Below, piece by piece: positions 56,637 to 64,000 of a stretch of 64,000 nucleotides of DNA. The stretch lies in the NCBI RefSeq assembly GCF_900497805.2, contig NW_020954585.1, forward strand, positions 46,403,789 through 46,467,788. Direction: 5' to 3'. Each line of letters begins with the position of its first letter. Position 1 is the first letter of the stretch. A model generated the notes under the pieces. The model saw only the letters and a list, made by a program, of their open reading frames with translations. It searched no databases and was not told where the DNA came from. The translations under genes and the position numbers were made by a program. Source of the stretch: Vombatus ursinus (taxonomy: Eukaryota; Chordata; Mammalia; Diprotodontia; Vombatidae).

Positions 56637-56915
56637 AGGGCAGTTAGGTGGCACAATGGATAGAGTACCAGACCTGGAGTCAGGAAGACTCCTCTTCCTG
56701 AGTTCAAATCTGACCTCAGACACTTACTAGCTGTATGACCCTGTTTGCCTCAGTTTTCTCATCTGTAAAAATGAGTTAGAGAAGGAAATGGCAAACTACT
56801 CCAGTACCTTTGCCAAGAAAACCCCAAAACGGTCTCAGAGGGTTGGATACGAATGAACAACAACAACAATACACACTATATATGCATATTTGTGTGTGTA
56901 TATATGTATATAAAA
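56637..56915 (+). repeat. SINE with RTE-like tail, near full length
   Basis: GGGCAGTTAGGTGGCACAAT, then GAGTTCAAATCTGACCTCAG, CTCATCTGTAAAAATGAG, GAGAAGGAAATGGCAAACTA, CTCCAGTACCTTTGCC and GGTCTCAGAGGGTTGGATAC, followed by an ACAACAACAACA tail and TATATATGCATATTTGTGTG. Confidence 0.9.
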
Positions 56916-57060
56916 TATAGATATATATCACACATGCGGATATATGTATACACACACACTCACATAGGTATCTATGTGTTGCACATGCACACACATATAT
57001 GTGGACATACATGTGCACATATATGTACACCTGTATGCATGCATAGAAACATGTATGCAT
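56875..57060. repeat. Compound TATA/CACA microsatellite
   Basis: TGTGTGTATATATGTATATA, CACACACACTCACATAGG and CATATATGTGGACATACATG units. Open frames across it are low-complexity artefacts. Confidence 0.9.
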
Positions 57061-57213
57061 GAATTCCCATCAGTATCATCACCAAGACAAATACTCTGCC
57101 CCTTCTGTACTACACACCCCTCAGGTTGCCTTTTTGGGGGGAGTTTTTTCCTTTCAAGGCTTATGGATTACAATATTATCCAAGCTAGAAGAGATCTGGG
57201 AGCCCATCTAGTG

Positions 57214-57385
57214 CAGAGGTTCTTAACACGGGGCCCACTTACTTGTTTTAAATTTTTTTCAGTGCAATTTCATTCTGATATAATTGGTTTCCTTTGTAAT
57301 TCTCTCTTCTAGCCTACGCATTGAACAGCATCTTTCTTCACTTGACTGCCAAAGGGGTCCACGATACCAAAAAGGTGCAGAGCCC
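57214..57385. mobile_element. TTCTTAACC-type MITE
   Basis: GTTCTTAACACGGGG at the left, then GATATAATTGGTTTCCTTTG and GCCAAAGGGGTCCACGATAC. The right terminus is degenerate. Confidence 0.6.
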
Positions 57386-57689
57386 TTGCCCTAGTCCAAG
57401 CGCCCGGTTTTACAGAGAAGGCAACAGGCCTAGGAAAGGGAGACGATGCATGGCCTGTCCAAGGCCATTTGCCTTTGCTAATCATCATAACCTGACCTCA
57501 CTCCGATAAACAAATAGAGGCAGGGGTGGCACACAGTATGATTTGCCCAAACCCCGTGAGCCATATCCATGTCTCCAAAGGACACTCTGGGTGGAAACAT
57601 CCTAGGTTTGCGGGGGGTGGGGAGGGTGGTGTTTAGTTTGGATGGATGGTTATGATTTCTGCATAATCCTGAAAACCTCATCTCAACCT

Positions 57690-58345
57690 GGAGAAGTGTA
57701 GTACAGGTGAAAGAATGCTGGAATGCAGCCAAAGGACTTAGATGTGAATCCTGTCTTTGCCGTGTATTACCCTTGTGACCTTGGACAAGCCACTTAACCT
57801 CCTCAGTCCCGTTTTCTAATCCGGAATATAAGTGGTTTGGAAGAGCAGACCTCTGAGGTCTCTTCGAGATCTAATTCGATGCTTTTATGAACCCAACAAG
57901 CCACCGTCCCATCTTTTTTCAAACTCGGCCCTGGGTGGAGGTGAAGGACAGTCTGCTGCTTAGCGGAAGAGGCGAGGCCACAGAGGCGAGTTTCATAATC
58001 CAGCCTCTCCATTTTTTCACAGAGGAGGTTGAGGTTGAGAGAGGGAAGTTACTCTCCCAAGGTCACACAGTTAGCGGCAGTGACCACTAGAATTTAGCCC
58101 TCTCTGTCCGGGGCTCTTTTCATGACCCCAGGCTTGTCCAAGATCCTATAAGTAGATGGAGCCGGCCCATCTATTAGCACTAAACCGACTGCCTAGAAGC
58201 AGGGTGGCCTAATAGAAAGAGCAGCGCTCTTGAGGTCATGAGGTCAGTGGATTTGAACTCAAGCTCTGACATCGACTAGTCGTGTGATCATGGCAACCCA
58301 TGACCTCTCTGCATAGTCCTAGTTTTACCATGTGCAAAAGGGGGA
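57690..58345. repeat. Three CORE-SINE (MIR-like) copies
   Basis: Sense 57690-57865 (CTTGTGACCTTGGACAAGCC, ACCTCTGAGGTCTCTTCGAG), antisense 57945-58090 (CTCTCCCAAGGTCACACAGT), sense 58205-58345 (GTGGATTTGAACTCAAGCTC). Confidence 0.72.
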
Positions 58346-58811
58346 TGTTGTGAGAAAGACACCTTGCAAATCACAACTATCATGTTTGCAAGAAAGACTC
58401 TCCAGTCATCCATGTACAGCTGCAACATCCCCCTTGGTACCCGGGAAAAGGCAAAAACAGGAGCGGAGGTACTGGAACAAGAAGAAGACCACGACAGGCT
58501 CATTGGCTCATCACCCTTGCCCAGGTCCATGCTCTAGCCAGCTGGGCCCCCTCAGGACCTGGAGAAGTACAGCTGGATGCCACTACACCCTCCATCCCAT
58601 GAACAAGGATACGGGCAATGCCTGCTGGCGCCATCTTACCTTGGGACTGGAGCAAGGGGCTTCACTGACCCCGTAACAGGTCTGAAGCCCTATGCTGTTT
58701 CTTTCCCTGGGACTGCACTCAGCTCTGGGCCTCTCAGAGCTAAAAAACAGGTTCATTAAATACCGAGGCCATGCAAGCTCACAGCTAGTCACTCCTAGGG
58801 AGGGATAAGAG
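58346..58811. other. Intergenic, nothing recognised
   Basis: This stretch holds overlapping short ORFs on both strands (58332-58792) but no splice or homology support. Confidence 0.5.
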
Positions 58812-59191
58812 CAGGGATGCGCTAGAATTAATTCATATCAGGTCTGAAGAGCTGACTGTTAAATTTTCAGTGCAAGCATTTGCGTCTTGGGAATCATAAA
58901 ATGCTACAAAGCAGGGCTTGGCTTATTGTTTTGTTGATTGTATCAACTTTTAAAAAAAGTAATAGTGAAAAGGTTAATAATGCAGATTGTATTTTTTTTT
59001 TCTTTTTAGGCAATTGAATATGTGACTTGCCCAGGGTCACACAGCTACTAAATATCTGAGGATTTGAGCTTGGCCTCCTGACTCCAGGGCCAGCCTAGTA
59101 GCCCAATAGATTAAACTTCAAAGTGGAGCTAGACACATTTTTTTTTTAAAACCCAGAGAGCCCTTTGTTTAAAATTTACCAGCACATCCCT
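58812..59191. mobile_element. TIR element split by a SINE (filled-site copy)
   Basis: The left end CAGGGATGCGCT and the right end AGCACATCCCT are inverted complements. The interior AAGAGCTGACTGTTAAATTT and GCTACAAAGCAGGGCTTG matches the uninterrupted copy at 45180-45416. Confidence 0.78.
58988..59108 (-). repeat. WALLSI-type SINE, antisense, inside the TIR element
   Basis: ATGTGACTTGCCCAGGGTCA, then CACAGCTACTAAATATCTGA and CTCCTGACTCCAGGGCCAG. The head is worn. Confidence 0.85.
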
Positions 59192-59349
59192 ACACAAATC
59201 ATAGTTCTCTGCAGAGACCCAGCTAGCAAGAGATTGTATTATTTCCAGAGACCTTCTCTTCATGTGAAGGAGAATTAAGGCTTCTCGTGTTTGGTACTAG
59301 GGGCAATGGGTGTAAATCCTAAGATGGCAGTGGTTTTATACGAGGAAAA

Positions 59350-59475
59350 AATAGTTTGGCACTAGGCAAATCACTTTGATCTTTCTGGGCTTCTGTTTCC
59401 TCCTCTGTAAAATGATAGGCTTGGACCGGAGGACTTCTAATGTCCCTGCCTGTCCTAAATTTATGCTCTTATGAT
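59350..59475 (+). repeat. CORE-SINE 3' part (MIR-like)
   Basis: GGCACTAGGCAAATCACTTT, then CTGTTTCCTCCTCTGTAAAA and GAGGACTTCTAATGTCCCTG. Confidence 0.7.
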
Positions 59476-60104
59476 CCTAATAAAAGCTATTCCTAAGTGG
59501 AATGAATTGTAGTGACTTTCTCATCACTGAAGGAATTCAAACAAAGGTTGCTTAATCTCTGGAGGGGGTTGGGTACTATAACTGAGATGCATAGCAACCC
59601 CTAGTTTCAAAGATTCTGTTGTCAAATCTGTTGAGGGGCAGATCTTAGCTTCCTTCAGTTAATGGCCATTACCCAAAGATCCTAGAGTCTCTGGACCTCT
59701 AATTCTTTCCTTGACCCCTTATTACAGCTAGGGAAACTGAGGCCCAGGGTGGGAGGCATCATCCATGAGCTACACCCAGTCAGGGCTGGGTATGGCTTGT
59801 AGAATTCTGCCCCAACTTCTCCACCCTCATCAGTAGGCTTCCTTACTGTCCCTACTATCTCCTTGCCTTCTTCCCCTCCCTCCCTTCATTCGCTTTCCCT
59901 CCTCCTAACATCTTGGTAAGCAAATGTCTAATTAGGAAGCCACTTTCTCCAGGCCAAGAGTGTGAAGACAGGGATTGGATGACGTGTGGCCGGCATTTCT
60001 GAGATGACACAATTCTCTACATTCATACTGAAAATATATGGAGTCTAGAGTATTTCAAAGACCATCACCTGACCTCTGCTGTAATATTTCGTCTGCCTCT
60101 TATA
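59476..60104. other. Intergenic, nothing recognised
   Basis: This is the spacer between the last SINE and the candidate SLC29A4 3' end. A short antisense CORE fragment may lie near 59720-59800. Confidence 0.45.
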
Positions 60105-60120
60105 TATTTTCACATGATCT

Positions 60121-60126
60121 TTTAAT
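60121..60126 (-). terminator. SLC29A4: Candidate SLC29A4 poly(A) signal (ATTAAA)
   Basis: TTTAAT on the + strand is ATTAAA on the - strand. It lies 2.75 kb past the stop codon, with a GT-containing stretch (GTCAGGTGATGGTC) about 50 bases further along the - strand. It is a candidate only. Confidence 0.35.
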
Positions 60127-60844
60127 GGTCAAAGTGGTACATTTTTATGAACAGACAGATATATACACACACAATAAAATTCGGTGGCACAGGATGGAGG
60201 ACTCCCTGCAGGGTTAGGGCAGGATGTAGAGGGTGCTCCCATCTTCCTTTGGGGCTCAGGGTCAGAGGATTGAGCAGCACAAGGGTGGAGGTGGGGAAAG
60301 GTCAGGGCTCACACACCTTTCTTCTCCACTTGCCCACCAATAATCAGTTGGTATCCTTTCTCCACAGAGAAGACTCTTCAAAGCTCCCATCGCTAACATC
60401 TTTGAGGATAACCCATCATGGTCTGTGAAAAATCTCTTATTTCCCTCTCCTACCTTAACCCTCCTGGCCAAATTTTAGCCAGGGTCTGCAGAAGGTGAAG
60501 GCTAAATTGATGCTGAGGATTGGATGTCTCCAGTTGCTGGAAAGGTTTTGCTTTCTTAGATGTGTCTCTTTTTATCCCTAGTACCACCCCAGGTGGTGGG
60601 AGAAATAAAGATTGCATCCAGGCAGTTGTAGACATATCTCTTCGGTTGGCGTTCCTCTAAAATAGGGTGATCTCCTTTGACTGCTCCCTTGCAGCACTGG
60701 GGTGTCTGTCTGCACCCCCTCACAGCAGACCCAAGTACTTCTTTCACGCCCTCCAGCACACACCTGCCAATGGAATTTCCTTCTCCTTTCCCTAAGAACC
60801 TTCCCTTCTCATCTTCCTTCTCAGGCTCATCTCCATGGAATTCT

Positions 60845-61190
60845 AAAATGTCAGAGACTACAGGGCACCCCAGAAATCATCTACTCCAAATATTCTCATT
60901 GTATAGAGGAGGAAACAGAAGCCCAGGGTGGAAGGGGAAGTGATTTGTCCTAGTTCATGAAGCACGTCAGTCACCAAGCTGGGGCCAGGCCCCTGTGTCC
61001 TGACTCCTAGCCCACATAGTACAGGAGAAAGAACGTTGGACTTGGAACTGGGATACCTGGATTCCAGATCCCAAGCCCTGTGGCTTGCCAGTCATTTAAC
61101 TCTGCTTGGCCTCAGTTTCCTCATCTAGAAAATGAGGGAATTGGTAGGGGGCCTCTTGAGGCCTCTTCTAGCTCTAAATTTCTTGAGCTG
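60845..61190. repeat. Antisense then sense CORE-SINE (MIR-like)
   Basis: Antisense 60845-61010: CATTGTATAGAGGAGGAAAC, AAGTGATTTGTCCTAGTTCA. Sense 61015-61190: GAGAAAGAACGTTGGACTTG, GCCTCAGTTTCCTCATCTAG, CTTGAGGCCTCTTCTAGC. Both would be inside the proposed SLC29A4 3' UTR. Confidence 0.78.
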
Positions 61191-62352
61191 CTCTTTCCAC
61201 CAGACCATACTGATCTCACAGAACTCATTCCATCCCATGTTCACTGGAAGGAGGTTTTTTTTTTTTCTTTTCCTTCTTGAGAGGCAAAAATTATCTGTCC
61301 CAGCCCCCACAGGGGGAAGGGTGGTGGTGGTATGTTGGCCCAAGCCCAGGCCTACTCTACAGCATTAAAGTCAAAGGAGAAGAGGTTGGCTGAACTATGG
61401 TCTGCATATTAGACAATTAGGGCTGGCCTTTTTCCCAGATGGCCTTGGGGACCACAGGACCCATTACTGTCCACAGTAGCCAGAAACAGTGGGAGGGTAT
61501 GCAGTGGCACCCCACCCCCCATCTTGCTTCTAGGCCATCCTGCATCTCCTAGGAATACCACCTGAGTGCAAGTGGTAGGTCTCCTGTCTGCCATGCTTTT
61601 CCTCCCTAGTTCCAGGGCATCAACATCTCCAGACATCTGTTCTGGGCTCCTCCATCTCTGAACAGCCCACACATAGGACAGCAGGATGCACAGTGTTTGT
61701 TTGAGAACAGATAGGCTGGGAAGTAGACAGGTAGACAAAGATGAGCAGGGTTCCTTCTGTCTCCCCAGAACCTTGCCAGGAGGAAGCAGTTCCTGGGTTT
61801 CACTGATCAGTTCAGGGTCTCCCTCAACTGAATACTCTCGGTTTAAGGAAGACTAACTTACTAAGGGTAAGGAGAGAGCCAGGAGTGTGGCTTGGAGTAG
61901 GGGGGACAGGATTCACCAGACCCTGTTCAGGATTCTGTACTAGCCCTGGCCTTCATCTGACCCTGGCCTTAACCTGTCCCTGCCTGAGAAGGGTTCTCCC
62001 AGAAGTCCTTGGGGGCTCCCATTTATAATTAGGGAGAATTTGGCTGCTTTAAGGGTTCAAATGGTTCCCTTTCCCCACTAGGGGCATGCCTTCTGCTGCT
62101 CCTGCCCCAGGAACACTGTGGGGCTCTAAGCCAGGCCTGGTGTAGGACTGGGGTGCATGGCTTGATTATAATAAGGCTTTGAGTTGCCTTGACACAGCTG
62201 GACTCTACCTCTGGCCTGTTCCCTCCATACCAGCCCAGAAGCTCTGCCCCACCTGTTACACCCCAAGAGTCAGGATCAATCAATGAGGCAGGAGGTAAGA
62301 AGAAGCAGGAGGGAGGAAGAGAGGAATCTTTAGGGAGAGGCTTCCACGTGTG

Positions 62353-62356
<4 letters not shown>

Positions 62357-62391
<35 letters not shown>

Positions 62392-62455
62392 ACTCACATT
62401 CATACACATACATGCACATTCACACACCCACACACACTCACATATATTCTCCCAG
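62357..62455. repeat. (CA)n-rich microsatellite
   Basis: About 14 CA units followed by ACTCACACACTCACATTC-type variants, within the proposed SLC29A4 3' UTR. Confidence 0.95.
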
Positions 62456-62873
62456 GTGTGTGTGGGGGGGTGGGGGGACTGGCTCTTGCTCATAATCCCC
62501 CTCAAGCTGGGTCCTCTGATTTTCTCCCGTCAAAGTCAGCCACCTCTCTCTGAAGCCAGGCCCTGAGGCTTCCTCACAAGTACTCACAGACTTCCTATTG
62601 CTGTCAGACAGAGTAAGAGGTGTAAGTTAGGGGAGTGAAGAGGGATGGATTTTTCCAAAATTTGGGTTTTTTTGGTTTGTTTTGCTAGGGGATTGGGTTG
62701 TGGAGTACAGAGGAAAGGGAAGGAGGCTTAACTTATGCACAGGCAGAAGAGTGAAACCTCCCCACAGAATCCAGGCCCCAGACACACCACTACCCACCCA
62801 CCCACACACACTCACACACACCCCTGTGTGCACACTGGCCAGCTGGTCTTCCTGCCTGGGCCCTGAGGCCCGC

Positions 62874-63016
62874 TCAGTACCCTGACGTGAAGGTGTTATT
62901 GAAGGTTTCAGTGTAGAAGCAGGTGCTGTGGGAGGTACTAGTGAGGCTATAGGCGAAGTAGGCGACGGCTGAGCCCAGAGTCAGTCCTGTCATGTAGGAA
63001 ACCGTCATAGTGTTGC
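62874..63016 (-). CDS. SLC29A4: SLC29A4 (ENT4/PMAT) last coding exon
   Basis: Reading the - strand, an acceptor CTTCTCTTTTCCAG ends at 63017 and the exon starts GC-AAC-ACT-ATG. It encodes NTMTVSYMTGLTLGSAVAYF then AYSLTSTSHSTC... to TFTSGY and a TGA at 62876-62874 (46 residues plus a split codon). This matches the end of equilibrative nucleoside transporter 4, whose human C terminus, as remembered, reads GNTMTVSYMSGLTLGSAVAY and then a divergent tail. SLC29A4 is a plasma-membrane polyspecific monoamine/organic cation transporter. The stretch GLTLGSAVAYFAYSL is the last membrane helix. Its other exons lie beyond the right edge. It is adjacent and convergent to TNRC18, as in human. Confidence 0.93.
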
Positions 63017-63075
63017 CTGGAAAAGAGAAGAGAGTACCTGCTTATCCCCTGCTGAGGGAAGCTGTGACCCCAGAC

Positions 63076-63180
63076 CAGGGGTGGGGAACCTGAATCCTTA
63101 AGTGGCCTTCTAAATCCTTAAGTGTGGTCTTTTGACTCTATCCAAATTTTACAGAACAAATCCTTTTGGATTTTTTAGAT
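63076..63180. mobile_element. Truncated relative of the palindromic hAT-type element
   Basis: CAGGGGTGGGGAACCTG, then AAGTGGCCTTCTAAATCCTT and CCAAATTTTACAGAACAAAT match the left half of the element at 21530-21722. Confidence 0.75.
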
Positions 63181-63324
63181 TTGTTGTGGGCCTAGACCCT
63201 TGATGTTAGGGCCTTAAAAAGGGATGTAAGCTTGCAACTAATCAACTGAAAATCAATTTAAGAAGGTGGGCCCACCCTGCCCATCCCCTGACCTCCATTT
63301 GGGGGTGGAGGTGCCCATTACCTA

Positions 63325-63548
63325 GATGGTTCATGGTGTAGCACTTGGCTTGGAGTCAGGAAGACCTGAGTTCAGATCTGACTTCAGACCCTTCCTAGCT
63401 GAGAGTGACCCATTTGTCTCACTGTAAAATGGGGATAATAACAGCACCTACCTCACAGTGTTGTTGTGAGGATCAAATGAAATAATATTTATAAAAAGTG
63501 CTTAGCACAGTGCCTGGCACATAGTAGGTGCTATATAAATGCTTCTTC
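63325..63548 (+). repeat. MAR-type CORE-SINE
   Basis: ATGGTTCATGGTGTAGCACT, then GAGTCAGGAAGACCTGAGTT, GTAAAATGGGGATAATAACA, CTCACAGTGTTGTTGTGAGG and GCACATAGTAGGTGCTATAT. It is well preserved in the 3' half. Confidence 0.9.
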
Positions 63549-63599
63549 CCTTTCCTCCCACTCAGCTGCAGACCTTTGTTGTGCCTCTGACAGATGGCT

Positions 63600-63800
63600 A
63601 TGCATCTTCTGCTTGTGCACTTCCAAGGACAGGAGGCTCACTATCTCCTCACAAAGCAGATGGTTCCTTTGTCATCAGCTTTATTTGCTGGGAAATCCTT
63701 TGACGTAAGAGCTGAAATCTGTGTCCCAGTCAGTTTTTGCCCATCGGTCCTAGCTCTACCCTCTGGAGTCACACAGAATATGTCTCAATTCCTTTTTTGG
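63600..63800 (+). mobile_element. L3/CR1-like LINE 3' fragment
   Basis: GGACAGGAGGCTCACTATCT, then ACAAAGCAGATGGTTCC and TCGGTCCTAGCTCTACCCTC resemble the CR1/L3 3' end (TTGGTCCTAGTTCTGCCCTC). Confidence 0.55.
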
Positions 63801-63842
63801 GGATGTGGGGGGAAGGGAAGACTAGACTTGGGATTTCATTTT

Positions 63843-64000
63843 TAAATTTATTGTATTTATTTATTTATTTTTAGGCAACTGGGATTAAGTGACTTGCCCA
63901 GGGTCAGACAGCCACATAAGTGTCAAGTGTCTGAGGCCAGATTTGAACTCAGGTCCTCCTGACTCCAAGGCTGGAGCTCTATCTACTACGCTAGACTTAG
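63843..64000 (-). repeat. WALLSI-type SINE, antisense, at the window end
   Basis: ACTGGGATTAAGTGACTTGC, then CAGATTTGAACTCAGGTCCT and CTCTATCTACTACGCTAGA. It is nearly complete. The last bases of the head may fall outside the window. Confidence 0.88.

Larger units (their letters stand above)
60105..62873 (-). other. SLC29A4: Probable SLC29A4 3' UTR
   Basis: This region follows the SLC29A4 stop on the - strand. The only convincing poly(A) hexamer I see before the repeat-rich intergenic DNA is ATTAAA at 60126-60121, preceded on the - strand by an A/T-rich 3'-end-like stretch (TTCATAAAAATGTACCACTT). The span includes two degenerate CORE-SINEs (about 60845-61190) and a (CA)n tract (62357-62455), so an earlier cleavage site is possible. 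The extent is an inference. Confidence 0.4.
63017..64000 (-). other. SLC29A4: SLC29A4 last intron (partial)
   Basis: No penultimate SLC29A4 exon was found in the last 980 bases. The interval holds a truncated hAT-type palindrome, a CORE-SINE, an L3/CR1-like piece and an antisense WALLSI SINE, so the next exon lies beyond the window. Confidence 0.7.

Overview
This is a window of vertebrate, almost certainly marsupial, nuclear genome. It holds no prokaryotic, viral or mobile gene cluster. Three things point to a marsupial: a very high density of tRNA-derived SINEs with the marsupial head (GGCAGCTAGGTGGC...GAGTTCAAATC...), CORE/MIR-type SINEs, one subset of which carries an RTE/BovB-like 3' tail, and marsupial-type L1, L2, L3/CR1 and hAT-like relics. 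The abundance of short WALLSI-type copies leans towards an Australian marsupial, but that is an inference.

The main gene is the 3' half of TNRC18 (trinucleotide repeat containing 18) on the + strand. I placed sixteen coding exons between 1178 and 46588. All have GT/AG boundaries, the phases join without a break, and the spliced product is about 1,410 residues ending in DGVPVIC. The order is: acidic and lysine-rich linkers (exons at 1178-26036), a Tudor-like double module (31864-37221), a basic RGRKP-bearing linker (37921-38085), a long low-complexity exon with two polyserine tracts (39528-40864), and a C-terminal BAH domain (42561-46588). A roughly 2.3-kb 3' UTR rich in microsatellites follows, to about 48905. 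The 5' half of the gene lies left of the window.

Between about 48.9 and 60.1 kb is intergenic DNA made largely of nested repeats: an unclassified repeat family cut by SINEs, an L3/CR1 copy cut by an L2, SINEs with RTE-like tails, and a terminal-inverted-repeat element cut by a SINE. One CTCF-like motif lies in a stretch that looks non-repetitive.

At the right end, the last coding exon of SLC29A4 (ENT4/PMAT) lies on the - strand (62874-63016), with its probable 3' UTR running down to about 60105. TNRC18 and SLC29A4 therefore converge tail to tail, as they do next to each other on human 7p22 (from memory). The two genes do not form a pathway: TNRC18 is a chromatin reader/corepressor and SLC29A4 is a plasma-membrane monoamine/cation transporter.

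I found no undescribed gene system. The most useful extra items are a 7SL RNA retropseudogene in a TNRC18 intron, alternative splice-site options in TNRC18, two polyserine tracts built from different serine codon families, and several nested transposon pairs that record insertion order.
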